From: Jiangella alkaliphila
GTDB lineage: Bacteria > Actinomycetota > Actinomycetes > Jiangellales > Jiangellaceae
Assembly (NCBI RefSeq): GCF_900105925.1
Contig: NZ_LT629791.1
Span: forward strand, 4,992,001-5,056,000
Reading direction: 5' to 3'
DNA length: 64,000 bases
Numbering within the stretch: the stretch's first letter is position 1; the number at the start of each line of letters is the position of its first letter. Position numbers and translations under genes: made by a program. Positions 24,111 to 33,708 of the stretch are shown piece after piece. Below the pieces are notes generated by a model. It saw nothing but the letters and a program-made list of their open reading frames with translations, did no database searches and was not told the origin of the DNA.

Positions 24111-24814
24111 GGCAGCGCCGCGACCAGCTCGGACAGCGCCAGCCGACGACCGGTGTAGAACGGGATCTCCTCGCGGACGTGCCGCCGGGCCGCCGACCCG
24201 CGCAGGTGCCGCATGAGGTCGACGATGCGGTGGAGCTCGTCGGCCTCGAAGGCGAGGATCCACTCGTAGTCGCCGAGGGAGAACGAGGCGACCGTGTTGG
24301 CCCGCACGTCGGGGTAGTCGCGGGCCATCTTGCCGTGCTCGGCGAGCAGCTGGCGGCGCTCGGCGTCGGGCAGCAGGTACCACTCGTAGGACCGCACGAA
24401 CGGGTACACCGACACGTACGCGCGCGGCTCCTCGTCGGCCAGGAACGCCGGGACGTGGCTCTTGTTGAACTCGGCCGGACGGTGCAGCGCGGCCTGCGAC
24501 CAGACGGGGTCGAACTGGCGGCCGAACGCGGTGCCGCGGAACCGGTGGTACGCGGTCTGGAGGTCCTCGATGGCCGGCGCGTGCCACCAGATCAGCAGGT
24601 CGGCGTCGGCGCGCAGGCCGGCGACGTCGTAGGTGCCGCGGACGACGACGTCCTTGGCGGCGAGCTCGGCGAACAGCGCCGTGACCTCGTCGGCGAGCTC
24701 GGCGCGCGACGTGGCGCCCAGCGGCGAGCGCAGCCGGAACACCGACCACATGGTGTAACGGATGACCTGGTTCAGCTCGCGGGCCTTCGGCCTGGCCGCG
24801 GTGTCGTCGCTCAT
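24107..24814 (-). CDS. hemQ: Coproheme decarboxylase (HemQ/ChdC)
   Basis: The 235-residue protein of the chlorite-dismutase fold has [34 protein letters not shown] (containing the catalytic tyrosine region) and [15 protein letters not shown]. It performs the last step of the coproporphyrin-dependent haem pathway of Gram-positive bacteria, turning coproheme into haem b. Its ATG overlaps the hemY stop (ATGA). The stop shares four bases (TTAG) with that of the convergent membrane-protein gene. Confidence 0.92.
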   Translation of the reverse strand: MSDDTAARPKARELNQVIRYTMWSVFRLRSPLGATSRAELADEVTALFAELAAKDVVVRGTYDVAGLRADADLLIWWHAPAIEDLQTAYHRFRGTAFGRQFDPVWSQAALHRPAEFNKSHVPAFLADEEPRAYVSVYPFVRSYEWYLLPDAERRQLLAEHGKMARDYPDVRANTVASFSLGDYEWILAFEADELHRIVDLMRHLRGSAARRHVREEIPFYTGRRLALSELVAALP

Positions 24815-26238
24815 GTCTCGATCCTGGCACGCCGGTCCGACAGGTACGCGGCCACCCCACTGGCCGCATCGTGGGCCGCGCCGACGCAGGCGGCCAGGCC
24901 GACGCCGTCGTACACGGCCCCGCAGACCGCAAGCCCGGGCAGGGCGTCGACGGCGGCTCGCACCCTCGCGACGCGGTCCAGGTGGCCGACGGCGTACTGG
25001 GGCAGCGCCCCGCCCCACCGGGTGACCCGCGAGTCGGCGACGGCGCCCGCGTAACCGGTCGCCGCGCGGACGTCGGCCAGCGCGGCCGCGACCAGCTCGT
25101 CGTCGTCGCGCTGCAGGTCGCTGGCCTCGCCGTGCCGGCCCAGCGACGCGCGCAGCAGCACCAGCCCGCCGGCCCGCCCACCCAGCCACGGCCACTTCAC
25201 CGACGAGAACGTCACCGCCTTGATCGTCCGCCCGTCCACCGGCGGCACCAGGAACCCGGTCGACGACGGCGCCGCCGGGAACCCGTCCGCTGGGAGGGCC
25301 AGGGTCACGATCGCCATGCTGGCCGCCTCGACCCCGCCGAGCTCGGCCGCGGCCGCCGGAGCCGCGTCCGCCAGCAGCCGGGCCGCCGCCACCGCGGGCG
25401 TCGCCACCACGACCGCGTCCACGTCCAGCACGGACGGCTCCGGGACCGGGCCGATCACCAGCCGCCAGCCATCCGCCGTCCGCTCCACCGAGCGCACCGT
25501 CACGCCGGTGCGGACGTCCGCACCGGACGCCGCCGCCACCGCGCCCGGCAACCGCCCGACGCCGCCGGTCAGGCCGGCGAACACCGGCCCCGCCCCCGCC
25601 GCCGCACCAGGCGACGCCGCGGCGACCGCCTCGCCCAACGTCCGCGCCGTCCGCACCGCCGCCCCGAGCGCGGGCACCGTCGCGTCCAGGGACAGCTCGT
25701 CCGCGCGCCCCGCGTACACGCCGCCGAGCAGCGGCTCGACCAGCCGGTCCGCCACCGCGTCGCCGTACCGCGACCGCACCAGCCGCCCGATCGCGACGTC
25801 CTCCTCGACCCGCAGCTGAGGATACGACGCGTCCCGGGCGATCGCCGCCGTCATCTCGGCCACCGTCAGCACCCCGGCCAGCTGCGCGGGATCGGCGGGC
25901 ACGCCCATCACCGTCCCGGCGGGCAGCGGCACGATCGCGCCGCGGCTCCACAGCCCCGCACCGACCGACGCCGGATGCACCACGTCGTCGCCCAGTCCCA
26001 CCGCGACGGCCAGGTCGACCGCCTCTGGCCGGCGCGCCAGCAGCGACTCCGCGCCCTCGTCGACCGGCAGCCCGGCGACGTCGGACACCCGCAGGTGACC
26101 GCCGACGACCGGCTGCTTCTCCAGCACGACGATCTCGGCGTCAGGCCCGAGCGACTGCCGCAGGAACCACGCCGCCGCCAGTCCGCTGATCCCGCCGCCG
26201 ACCACCGCCACCCGCACATCGATCACGCGCCCCAGCAT
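24811..26238 (-). CDS. hemY: Coproporphyrinogen/protoporphyrinogen III oxidase (HemY/CgoX)
   Basis: A 475-residue FAD protein: [19 protein letters not shown] dinucleotide-binding N-terminus, [24 protein letters not shown], and a C-terminal [19 protein letters not shown] loop. With hemQ directly downstream it is expected to oxidise coproporphyrinogen III. ATG 26238 lies ten bases after GGAGG; a longer in-frame ATG at 26334 lacks this. hemE lies further upstream on the same strand beyond the DUF4349 gene. Confidence 0.92.
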   Translation of the reverse strand: MLGRVIDVRVAVVGGGISGLAAAWFLRQSLGPDAEIVVLEKQPVVGGHLRVSDVAGLPVDEGAESLLARRPEAVDLAVAVGLGDDVVHPASVGAGLWSRGAIVPLPAGTVMGVPADPAQLAGVLTVAEMTAAIARDASYPQLRVEEDVAIGRLVRSRYGDAVADRLVEPLLGGVYAGRADELSLDATVPALGAAVRTARTLGEAVAAASPGAAAGAGPVFAGLTGGVGRLPGAVAAASGADVRTGVTVRSVERTADGWRLVIGPVPEPSVLDVDAVVVATPAVAAARLLADAAPAAAAELGGVEAASMAIVTLALPADGFPAAPSSTGFLVPPVDGRTIKAVTFSSVKWPWLGGRAGGLVLLRASLGRHGEASDLQRDDDELVAAALADVRAATGYAGAVADSRVTRWGGALPQYAVGHLDRVARVRAAVDALPGLAVCGAVYDGVGLAACVGAAHDAASGVAAYLSDRRARIET

Positions 26239-26352
26239 GGCATGCACCCCTCCCACGCCCGTGACCAGGTCGTTCCCCGATCGTGACCAGCGGTTCCGCA
26301 ACCCTGGCGAAGGTCGAGCCGTCGAATCAGGCAACAGACCTCGGGAGGCGTC

Positions 26353-27315
26353 ATGACACGACGAACGGTGTTCGGGACGACCATCACCCTGCTCGCGGCG
26401 CTGGCTCTGGCCGGCTGCGGCGGCTCCGACGACTCAGACAGTGGCAGCGACAGCGCCGGCGGCTCCGCGGCCGACCTCTCCGCCCCCGAGGCCGACGCCC
26501 CGGCCGGCGAGGGCGACGGCGAGGCCGCCCAGAACGATGCCGCCCAGGACGAGGCCGCGCCCGAAGAGGCCCAGTCCGACGGCGGCGTCCTCGCGAACGT
26601 CGCCTCCGCCGTTGAGGGCCGGTCCATCATCTACACCGTCGACCTCTCCATCGAGACCGACAACGTCGTCGCGGCGGCGAACCGGGCGGCCGCCATCGCG
26701 ACGACGTCCGGCGGCTTCGTCGCCAGCGAGCAGGTCGACGGCGACCGCGACGCCGTCCTCACGCTGAAGGTCCCGGCCGACGGCCACCAGCAGGCGGTGA
26801 CCGAGCTCGAGACGCTCGGCGACGTCACCAGCCGCAGCCGCGGCACTGAGGACGTCACCCAGGAGGTCGTCGACACCGCGTCGCGGATCGAGTCGCAGCG
26901 GGCCAGCATCGTCCGCATCCGCGCCCTGCTGGCCGACGCGACGGCGCTCACCGACGTCGTCAGCATCGAGTCCGAGCTGGCCACCCGCGAGGCCGACCTG
27001 GACGCGCTGCTGAGCCGGCAGCAGCAGCTGGCCGGGCTGACCACGATGGCCACCGTCACCCTGCACCTGTACGAGCAGGGCGAGGCCCCGCCGCCGCAGG
27101 AGGAGGACGACGACCGCGGGTTCCTCGCGGGGCTGGCCGGCGGGTGGGACGCGTTCGTGGCCGTCGGCGGCGGGTTCCTGACCGCGCTCGGGGCGGTGCT
27201 GCCGTTCGCCGCGCTGGCCGCGCTGGTCGGCGTCCCCGCCTACCGGATCACGCGGCGCCGACGGGGTCAGGCGCCGGCCGCGGCCCCCGCCACCCCCGCG
27301 CCGCCCGCCGCCTGA
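26353..27315 (+). CDS. DUF4349 lipoprotein
   Basis: The 320-residue protein has a signal with lipobox LALAGCGGS, a long acidic/alanine-rich linker (about 28-85) and a DUF4349 domain with coiled-coil helices ([20 protein letters not shown], then [19 protein letters not shown]). One C-terminal membrane helix ([20 protein letters not shown]) follows, with a basic/Pro-Ala tail. It sits opposite the haem genes and its last 49 bp overlap the 3' end of hemE on the other strand. Function unknown; envelope role likely. Confidence 0.85.
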   Translation: MTRRTVFGTTITLLAALALAGCGGSDDSDSGSDSAGGSAADLSAPEADAPAGEGDGEAAQNDAAQDEAAPEEAQSDGGVLANVASAVEGRSIIYTVDLSIETDNVVAAANRAAAIATTSGGFVASEQVDGDRDAVLTLKVPADGHQQAVTELETLGDVTSRSRGTEDVTQEVVDTASRIESQRASIVRIRALLADATALTDVVSIESELATREADLDALLSRQQQLAGLTTMATVTLHLYEQGEAPPPQEEDDDRGFLAGLAGGWDAFVAVGGGFLTALGAVLPFAALAALVGVPAYRITRRRRGQAPAAAPATPAPPAA

Positions 27316-28352
27316 ACCGTCTCGACCACCCGGGCCAGCACGCCGGGGTCGGTGGCCGGGAGCACGCCGTGGCCGAGGTTGAAGATGTGCGCCGGCGCCC
27401 GCCGGCCCTCGGCCACGATGCGGTGCACCTCGCGCTCGACGACCGGCCAGTCCGCACCCAGCAGCGCGGGGTCGAGGTTGCCCTGCAGCGGCTTGCCCGG
27501 CACCCGCAGGGCGGCCTCGTCCAGCGGCAGCCGCCAGTCGACACCGACGACGTCGGCGCCGGCCGAGGCCATCAGCGGCAGGAACTCGGACGTCCCGACG
27601 CCGAAGTGGATGCGCGGCACGTCGATGACGCTGTCGAGCACCTCGGCGCTGTGCGGGTGGACGTACTTGGCGTAGTCGGCGGCCGACAGGGCACCGGCCC
27701 ACGAGTCGAACAGCTGGACGGCGCTCGCGCCGGCCCGCACCTGGACGTCGAGGAACATCGCGGAGATGCCGGCGACCCGGCTGAGCAGCTCGTGCCACAG
27801 CTCCGGGTCGCTGTGCATGAGCGCCTTCGTGACCTCGTGGTGCTTCGACGGCCCGCCCTCGACGAGGTACGACGCCAGCGTGAACGGCGCCCCGGCGAAG
27901 CCGATCAGCGGAGTGCCGCCCAGCTCGCCGACCAGCGCGCGCACCGCCTCGTCGACGAACGAGACTTCGCCGGGCTCCAGCGGCCGCAGCAGGTCGAGGT
28001 CGGCCCGGCTGCGGATGGGACGGCCGAGCACCGGCCCCACACCCGGCTTCACGTCGACGTCGACACCCACCGCACGCAGCGGCACCACGATGTCGGAGTA
28101 GAAGATGGCGGCGTCGACACCGTAGCGCCGGACCGGTTGTAACGTGATCTCGGTCACCATGTCGGGCCGGGTGCACGACTCCAGCATCGGCACGCCCTCG
28201 CGCAGCCGGCGGTACTCGGGCAGCGAGCGCCCGGCCTGCCGCATGAACCACACAGGTGGACGGCTCGTGCGCTCGCCTCGGCAGGCGCGCGCGAACAGGC
28301 TGTCGGACGGATCCGCGGGCGCGGCGGCGTTCTCGTCGTAGGTCACGGTCAC
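27267..28352 (-). CDS. hemE: Uroporphyrinogen decarboxylase
   Basis: The protein contains [17 protein letters not shown] and [13 protein letters not shown], the substrate-binding signatures, plus [20 protein letters not shown] and [13 protein letters not shown]. It removes four carboxyl groups from uroporphyrinogen III to make coproporphyrinogen III. Two GTG codons (28352 and 28346) are possible starts (361 aa from 28352). A TTG further upstream gives an unconvincing extension. The low-complexity Gly/Ala C-terminus lies in the part shared with the convergent DUF4349 gene. Confidence 0.93.
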   Translation of the reverse strand: MTVTYDENAAAPADPSDSLFARACRGERTSRPPVWFMRQAGRSLPEYRRLREGVPMLESCTRPDMVTEITLQPVRRYGVDAAIFYSDIVVPLRAVGVDVDVKPGVGPVLGRPIRSRADLDLLRPLEPGEVSFVDEAVRALVGELGGTPLIGFAGAPFTLASYLVEGGPSKHHEVTKALMHSDPELWHELLSRVAGISAMFLDVQVRAGASAVQLFDSWAGALSAADYAKYVHPHSAEVLDSVIDVPRIHFGVGTSEFLPLMASAGADVVGVDWRLPLDEAALRVPGKPLQGNLDPALLGADWPVVEREVHRIVAEGRRAPAHIFNLGHGVLPATDPGVLARVVETVQAAGGAGVAGAAAGA

Positions 28353-28407
28353 ATCACTGATCGTCGCATGGCGGGCGTGCCTGCCTGACGCGACCGTCAA
28401 ACGGGCC

Positions 28408-28413
28408 TAGTCT
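28408..28413 (+). promoter_or_regulatory. -10 element TAGTCT of leaderless DUF3000 transcript
   Basis: TAGTCT lies seven bases before GTG 28421 and there is no ribosome-binding site, the classic leaderless arrangement. Confidence 0.5.
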
Positions 28414-28420
28414 GCCAATT

Positions 28421-29023
28421 GTGGCAAGGGACACCGAGGGTCTCCAGCCGGGGGTACCGGCTGTCTTCGAGCGTGCCGTGCGTTCACTGACGTCTGCGCA
28501 GTTCCGGCGCGAGGTCCGGCTCGAGGAGACCCCCGCACCGAAGCGGCTGGCGCCGCACACACACGCGCTCAGCGCCGACGTGTTCGTCGACGAGGCCGAC
28601 GAGGACGCCACCGCCACCGGCCGGCTCGTGCTGCTCTACGACCCCGCCGGCCAGGAGTCCTGGCACGGCGAGTTCCGTCTCGTCACGTACCTGCGCGCCA
28701 GCCTCGAACCCGAGATGGGCGCCGACCCGCTGCTGCTCGCCGTCGGCTGGACCTGGATCATCGACTCGCTGGCCGGCCGGTCCGCGCCGTACACCGCGGC
28801 CAGCGGCACCGTCACCCGGGTCGCGTCCGAGGGCTTCGGCGGCATGGCCGGCGAGCTGGCCAGCGCCGAGATCGAGATCCGCGCGTCCTGGACGCCGCTC
28901 GAGCCCGACCTCACCGCGCAGGCCCTGGCCTGGGGCGACGCGTTGACGACGGCGGCCGGCCTGATGCCGCTGCCGGCCGGCGTCGTCCCGATGCCACCCA
29001 CACGTCGTAGGCGGGGTCGTTGA
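28421..29023 (+). CDS. DUF3000 family protein
   Basis: The 200-residue protein contains FERAVRSLTSAQFRREVRLE, PHTHALSADVFVD and LLLAVGWTWIIDSLAG, all conserved in the actinobacterial DUF3000 family, which is commonly encoded just before RNase D as here. It is soluble; function unknown. Its TGA overlaps the TTG start of the next gene (TTGA), indicating tight coupling. Confidence 0.88.
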   Translation: MARDTEGLQPGVPAVFERAVRSLTSAQFRREVRLEETPAPKRLAPHTHALSADVFVDEADEDATATGRLVLLYDPAGQESWHGEFRLVTYLRASLEPEMGADPLLLAVGWTWIIDSLAGRSAPYTAASGTVTRVASEGFGGMAGELASAEIEIRASWTPLEPDLTAQALAWGDALTTAAGLMPLPAGVVPMPPTRRRRGR

Positions 29024-30327
29024 CTTTGACGGACGACGCCTCGACTCCGTTGCTGGAGCCGCGCGACGGCCTTCCGGACGTCGTCACCGACGACGACACG
29101 CTGAAGGCCACGATCGCGGCGTTCGCGGCCGCCGACGGACCGGTGGCCGTCGACGCCGAGCGGGCGTCCGGCTACCGCTACGGCCACCGCGCCTACCTCA
29201 TCCAGCTGCGCCGGCGGGGCGCGGGCACGGCGTTGATCGACCCGATCCCGCTGCCCGACCTGTCCGCGCTGGGCGCCGCGCTGGCCGACACCGAATGGGT
29301 GCTGCACGCCGCGTCGCAGGACCTCGCCTGCCTCGCCGAGGTCGGCATGAAGCCGGTCCGGCTGTTCGACACCGAGCTGGCCGGCCGCCTGCTCGGGCTC
29401 CCCCGCGTCGGGCTCGGGCCACTGGTCGACAGCGTGCTCGGCTACGCGCTGGAGAAAGGCCACTCGGCCGCCGACTGGTCCACCCGGCCACTGCCCGAGG
29501 ACTGGCTGCGCTACGCCGCCCTCGACGTCGAGCTGCTGGTCGAGCTGCGCGACGCGCTGGAGGAGCGGCTGCGCGACGCCGGCAAGCTCGGCTGGGCGCA
29601 CGAAGAGTTCGCCGCCATCGCCGCGGCGCCGCAGCAGGAGCCGCGCGCCGACCCGTGGCGGCGCACGTCCGGAATGCACCGCATCCGCGACCGCCGCCGG
29701 CTCGCCGTCGTCCGTCAGCTCTGGTACGCCCGCGACGAACTGGCCCGTCAGCGCGACCTCTCCCCCGGCCGGGTGCTGCCCGACGCCGCCATCGTCGAGG
29801 CCTCGCTCACCATGCCGACCAGCGCCGAGGCGATGTCCGCGATGCCGGTCTACCGGGGCCGGTCGCAGCGGCGCGAGCTGTCGCGCTGGTTCGGCGCCGT
29901 CGCCGACGCCCGCGCGCTGCCCGACAAGGAGCTGCCGCCGCAGACCGCGCCGTACGACGGCCCGCCGCCGCCGCGCGCCTGGGCGACCCGCCAGCCCGAC
30001 GCCGCCGCCCGGCTGACCGCCGCGCGCGCCCGCGTCGGCGAGATCGCCGAGGCCAACGAGCTGCCGGTCGAGAACCTGCTGACCCCCGACACGCTGCGCC
30101 GGGCGGCCTGGCAGCCGCCGGCGCCGGCGACCGCCGAGGCCATCGGCGAGCTGTTCCGCTCGCGCGGCGCCCGGGAGTGGCAGATCGAGCTGACGGCTGA
30201 CGCCGTCGCCGACGCGTTCGCGAACCCGGCCCCGCCGGAGCCGGCGTCGCCGCCGGAGGCCCCGCCTGAGCCGCCCGCGCCGGAGGCCGGGTCGCCGGAG
30301 GCCGGGCCGCCGGAGCCCGCCGCCTGA
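29020..30327 (+). CDS. rnd: Ribonuclease D (DEDD exonuclease with HRDC domain)
   Basis: The 435-residue protein has DEDD motifs: VAVDAERASGYRYGHRAYLI (Exo I), HAASQDLACL (Exo II) and YAALDVELL (Exo III). An HRDC domain (QLWYARDELARQRDLSPGRV, then ALPDKELPPQ) follows, and the C-terminal tail is Pro/Glu repeats. It trims 3' ends of stable RNAs. TTG 29020 overlaps the DUF3000 stop; a second TTG at 29026 is possible. The repeated PPEPASPPEAPPEP-like tail is low complexity. Confidence 0.9.
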   Translation: MTLTDDASTPLLEPRDGLPDVVTDDDTLKATIAAFAAADGPVAVDAERASGYRYGHRAYLIQLRRRGAGTALIDPIPLPDLSALGAALADTEWVLHAASQDLACLAEVGMKPVRLFDTELAGRLLGLPRVGLGPLVDSVLGYALEKGHSAADWSTRPLPEDWLRYAALDVELLVELRDALEERLRDAGKLGWAHEEFAAIAAAPQQEPRADPWRRTSGMHRIRDRRRLAVVRQLWYARDELARQRDLSPGRVLPDAAIVEASLTMPTSAEAMSAMPVYRGRSQRRELSRWFGAVADARALPDKELPPQTAPYDGPPPPRAWATRQPDAAARLTAARARVGEIAEANELPVENLLTPDTLRRAAWQPPAPATAEAIGELFRSRGAREWQIELTADAVADAFANPAPPEPASPPEAPPEPPAPEAGSPEAGPPEPAA

Positions 30328-30337
30328 GGCGGCCGTC

Positions 30338-30925
30338 CTACTCGTAGGCCAGATAGCGGCCCGGTTTGTCCGGCTCCTCGACCTCGAACCGCAGCTCGAG
30401 GTCGGTGTCGCGGATCAGCTCGACCTGCTGGGTGAACTGCTCGTTGGTGACGAACAGATAGCCGCCCAGACGCCAGTCCGTCGCCAGCCAGGTCCGCAGC
30501 GCGTCGAGCAGCACCCGGTCCGTCCGCGCCGCCAGCCGGGACCGGCGCACCCAGAAGTAGACCGCCGCGGCGTAGTCGTCCCACCGGTGGTCGCCGACCG
30601 GCGTGATGCGCGCCCCGGCGAACGAGCGCCCGTCGGTCGGCATGAGGTAGACGCAGCCGAGACACTCCGTGCCGGCCGGGTCCATGACGGTGTACGTGAA
30701 CGCCTGGCGGGCGACGTGCCGCTCTTCCAGCTTCTCCAGGTCGGCCCGGTTGGCGGCGACGGTGAAGTCGTCCTCGGGCCAGGTCGTCTGCTCCCAGGTG
30801 CGCAGGTAGTCCCGGCTCTCCATGACGGCCGCGTAGTCGAGCTCGGCGTCGGTGGCCAGGATCGGCCGCAGGACGAAGCCGTCCGTCGTCAATCCGCTCG
30901 GAGGTTCGACGTTCTCCAGACGCAT
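30338..30925 (-). CDS. GNAT-like N-acetyltransferase
   Basis: The 195-residue protein begins MRLENVEPPSGL, with ATG 30925 eight bases after AAGGAG. It has strands and helices of a GNAT fold (DEFTVAANR-like helix and GTECLGCVYLMPT), but the acetyl-CoA pyrophosphate loop is weak, so activity is uncertain. It is the second gene of a two-gene unit after the acetyltransferase upstream (stop 30931). Confidence 0.65.
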   Translation of the reverse strand: MRLENVEPPSGLTTDGFVLRPILATDAELDYAAVMESRDYLRTWEQTTWPEDDFTVAANRADLEKLEERHVARQAFTYTVMDPAGTECLGCVYLMPTDGRSFAGARITPVGDHRWDDYAAAVYFWVRRSRLAARTDRVLLDALRTWLATDWRLGGYLFVTNEQFTQQVELIRDTDLELRFEVEEPDKPGRYLAYE

Positions 30926-30930
30926 GCCAC

Positions 30931-31581
30931 TCACTCCTTCTCGGCGCCCAGCAGCGACAGGCAGGGTTCGAGGCCCTCGATCGTGACGTCGACGCTGCGG
31001 TGCTGCTCCCAGGCCTGCCGGGTCAGCCGGAACCGCTGCTCGAAGGTCAGCTTCCCCTTGGAGACGCTGCGGCCGACGCCGTTCTCGGCGTAGCCGAGCT
31101 TGCGCGACACCTGCAGCGAGGCGTGGTTGTCGAGGTAGCCGACCGACACCGCCTCGTCGGCGCCCAGCCCGGCGAAGGCCAGGTGCAGCATGGCCGCGCG
31201 CATCTCGGTGCCGATGCCCCGCCCCTGGTGGCGCAGGCCGAGCCAGGACTCGGAGTGGATCTCACGCTGGATCGCGAAATCGTCGGCCTCCAGCTCCTGG
31301 ACGCCGACCGGCACGCCGTCGGCGAAGACGGCCAGGTTCAGTGCCCAGGAGTCCGGCTTCAGCTCCGCCAGGGTCTTCCAGTGACGTTGGATGACGCGGC
31401 GGGCCAGCTGGTCGGGCGGCAGTTCGGTCCACGGCACGCCGAACGGCATCAGGTCCGGTCCATGGATTCCGTCGACGGCCAGCTCCCCGAGCTCGGCCAG
31501 TTCCTCGGGCGTCGGCAGCCGCAGCTCCAGCCTGGGGGTGCGCAGCCGCAGCCCCAGTACCGGGAAGTGATCGATCAGCAT
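30931..31581 (-). CDS. RimJ/RimL-type GNAT acetyltransferase
   Basis: The 216-residue protein starts MLIDHFPVLGLRLRTPRLEL, the RimJ/RimL opening, with acetyl-CoA motif GLRHQGRGIGTEMRAAML (RGIGT loop) and LGYAENGVGRS at the end of the core. It probably acetylates protein N-termini, a small amine or an antibiotic. It is followed at a distance of 5 bp by a second GNAT-like gene. Confidence 0.85.
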   Translation of the reverse strand: MLIDHFPVLGLRLRTPRLELRLPTPEELAELGELAVDGIHGPDLMPFGVPWTELPPDQLARRVIQRHWKTLAELKPDSWALNLAVFADGVPVGVQELEADDFAIQREIHSESWLGLRHQGRGIGTEMRAAMLHLAFAGLGADEAVSVGYLDNHASLQVSRKLGYAENGVGRSVSKGKLTFEQRFRLTRQAWEQHRSVDVTIEGLEPCLSLLGAEKE

Positions 31582-31639
31582 CGCCGACAGTCTGCCCGTG
31601 GTCTCCGGGCGGCGCCAGCGGATATTCCAGGCCGCCGGC

Positions 31640-33049
31640 TCAGCCGTCGACGTAGCCGGAGCGGGCGAACCGCTCGCGCGCCACCGTCCACGCGTACCGG
31701 TCGAACCGGCCGTCGTCGCGGATGGCGTCGACCGCGCCGTAGGCCATGAGCAGCGCCTGGTCGATGTTCTCCAGCACGAACAGGCCCTGCCGGCCGAGCG
31801 TGACCACGCGGCGGATCATGCGGGCCCAGGTGTCGACGTCGCTGAGGTCGTGCTCGTAGCCGACCCGGTAGATCGGGTGCGACTGGCCGATGCGGCGGCT
31901 CTCGACGTGGACGCGGTTGACCTTCGGCAGCCCGGTGAGCCCCAGCGTCTCGTCGACGAGGTCGGCCAGCGACTCGTCGTCGAGCCCCCACACGTCGTCG
32001 GTCATCGCGCACGGGATCTCGGCGCACAGCACGGACCGGTCGGCGGGGTCGTCGGGGTTGGCGCGGTAGTTGGGCGGCTCGGAGATGCGGATGACCGGCG
32101 TGCGCGGGTCGGGGATGTCGTGGGAGTCGAACGGGCTCCACCGGCCGCCCTGGTGGACGACGTAGACCAGCAGCATCGCGCGGTAGCGCAGCCGCGCGGA
32201 CGACTCGATCGACGTCAGCGACGGCGCCGGCCGGGCGATGCGGGCCAGCACCGGCAGCGGCAACGTCGAGAACACCAGCCCGCCGGTGATGAGGTCGCCG
32301 TCCTGCGTGCTGACCTCGACCTCGTCCTCGGTGACGCGGACGCGGTCGACCTCGGCCTCACAGCGGATCTCGACGCCGGCCGTCACGGCGGCGTCGGCGA
32401 GCACCTCGACCAGCTGCCCGAACCCGGTGCGCGGGTAGTAGTAGCCGCCGCCGGTGGCCGACGTGCCACGCTTGCGGCTGCGGCGCAGGGCCCGCGCGGC
32501 GACCCGCCAGGTGCCGAGCCGGTCGGTCTGCCGGCGGGCCTGGTCGGCGCTGATGCGGTCGCCCGGCATGCCCCAGAGCTTCTCGGCCAGCGGCCCGTAC
32601 ACGGACTCGTACAGCGCCGGCCCGACCCGGTTGCGCACCAGGCCGCCGTAGGTGTCGCCCTCTTCGCGGCGGAACCGCGACACCGCGGAGTCGCGGGCGA
32701 CCTTCGCCAGGAACGACGCCGGCAGCCGCCGCGCGACCTCGTCGGCCCGCAACGGCAGCGCCAGCCACTGGTCGCCGACCCGGATGCGACTGGTCCGCCG
32801 CCGCTGCTGCAGGTCGTCGCCGAGCAGCGCGCGCAGGTCGCGCAGGATCTCCGGCGGCGTGCCGGGGTCCAGCCGGTGCGACCCCTGGTCGACCCGCACC
32901 CCGCCCACCTCGAACGACGCGGCCAGCCCGCCCACGTGGTCGGCCCGCTCGAGCAGCGCCACCTTCAGGCCGCGCTGGGCAGCACGCCACGCGGCGGCGA
33001 GCCCCGCGGGCCCGGCGCCGATCACGATGAGATCGTACGAGCCGGTCAT
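31640..33049 (-). CDS. FAD-dependent oxidoreductase/protoporphyrinogen-oxidase-like
   Basis: The 469-residue protein has a Rossmann N-terminus YDLIVIGAGPAGLAAAWRAA, GGLAASFEVGGVRVDQGSHR and a UDP-galactopyranose-mutase/amine-oxidase-like body (VYGPLAEKLWGMPGDRIS). The set resembles NAD(P)-binding proteins found in cell-envelope sugar or lipid clusters. ATG 33049 starts the Rossmann fold. It stands alone. The substrate is unknown. Confidence 0.82.
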   Translation of the reverse strand: MTGSYDLIVIGAGPAGLAAAWRAAQRGLKVALLERADHVGGLAASFEVGGVRVDQGSHRLDPGTPPEILRDLRALLGDDLQQRRRTSRIRVGDQWLALPLRADEVARRLPASFLAKVARDSAVSRFRREEGDTYGGLVRNRVGPALYESVYGPLAEKLWGMPGDRISADQARRQTDRLGTWRVAARALRRSRKRGTSATGGGYYYPRTGFGQLVEVLADAAVTAGVEIRCEAEVDRVRVTEDEVEVSTQDGDLITGGLVFSTLPLPVLARIARPAPSLTSIESSARLRYRAMLLVYVVHQGGRWSPFDSHDIPDPRTPVIRISEPPNYRANPDDPADRSVLCAEIPCAMTDDVWGLDDESLADLVDETLGLTGLPKVNRVHVESRRIGQSHPIYRVGYEHDLSDVDTWARMIRRVVTLGRQGLFVLENIDQALLMAYGAVDAIRDDGRFDRYAWTVARERFARSGYVDG

Positions 33050-33695
33050 GTGAAGGCTCAGCCTAACGACATCGGACGCCGCATCACGCCGCCGCGCCCC
33101 GGCCATCCCCGAAATGAGGCTCTCCGACCCGTTCCGTGGGTCGGTCGCTTCTGGTTGGCGAGGTTCGCCGGGTTTTGCCGCGTTGGCCGGACGCTACGGC
33201 GACCGTTTCGGTCCGTCGTCACTCGGGGACGGGGCACCTCACTCGTGTGCGGGCCGGATGGTGGCCGGATCGGTGCCGGGAGTGGTCCTACGGCGGGTGA
33301 GGTGCGTCCGTGCCGGGTGAGGTCACACGGTCGTGCTGGTGAAACCGGCGGATACCCGAATTTCCGGCGCGTGCCGCCCGGATCAGGGCCGCATCCACCG
33401 GAAATTCGGGTGTCGGCCGGTTCTTTGAGTATCCGGCGGCCGGGGACGACGGCCGCGAACGTTGGGGTGTGCCCAGACTCGCCCCGTCCCCCTGATAGCT
33501 GCCGAGTTCTTGGCCGCGGAGCCGTGGGTCAAGCGGTCATCGCCGGCGCGAAGCGCCCAACAGTCCGCTTGAGGCGCGGGTCCGCGGCTGAGAAAATGGG
33601 CAGCAGGGGGACGGCGAACGGCGCAAACCCCACCAACGGCACACCGACGAACCAGTTCAGCGAGAGATGCACGGCTCGCTGTCGGTCCTGCGGCC
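33050..33695. other. Non-coding block, about 650 bp, with three inverted repeats
   Basis: No frame shows protein-like sequence. It contains a 7-bp hairpin (CCGACCC 33124-33130, GGGTCGG 33138-33144) in the leader of the FAD gene and a 9-bp inverted pair GCACCTCAC/GTGAGGTGC around 33235-33305. A perfect 14-bp inverted repeat lies at 33354-33411. One small frame on the minus strand (33529-33672) was considered and set aside. Confidence 0.6.
33354..33411. repeat. Perfect 14-bp inverted repeat ACCCGAATTTCCGG
   Basis: ACCCGAATTTCCGG (33354-33367) is repeated exactly in reverse complement at 33398-33411 with a 30-bp spacer. It lies in the gene-free block. It could be an RNA hairpin, a regulatory pair or a mobile-element end; no transposase is near. 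Confidence 0.55.
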
Positions 33696-33701
33696 TAGCG
33701 T
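33696..33701 (+). promoter_or_regulatory. -10 element TAGCGT of leaderless AlkD-like transcript
   Basis: TAGCGT lies exactly seven bases before ATG 33709 with no ribosome site, supporting a leaderless mRNA and this start codon. Confidence 0.45.
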
Positions 33702-33708
33702 TGCGGTC

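Noticed and set aside
33529-33672. Possible 47-aa hydrophobic peptide on the minus strand
   Set aside because: GTG start has no ribosome site and no neighbour support; treated as chance.
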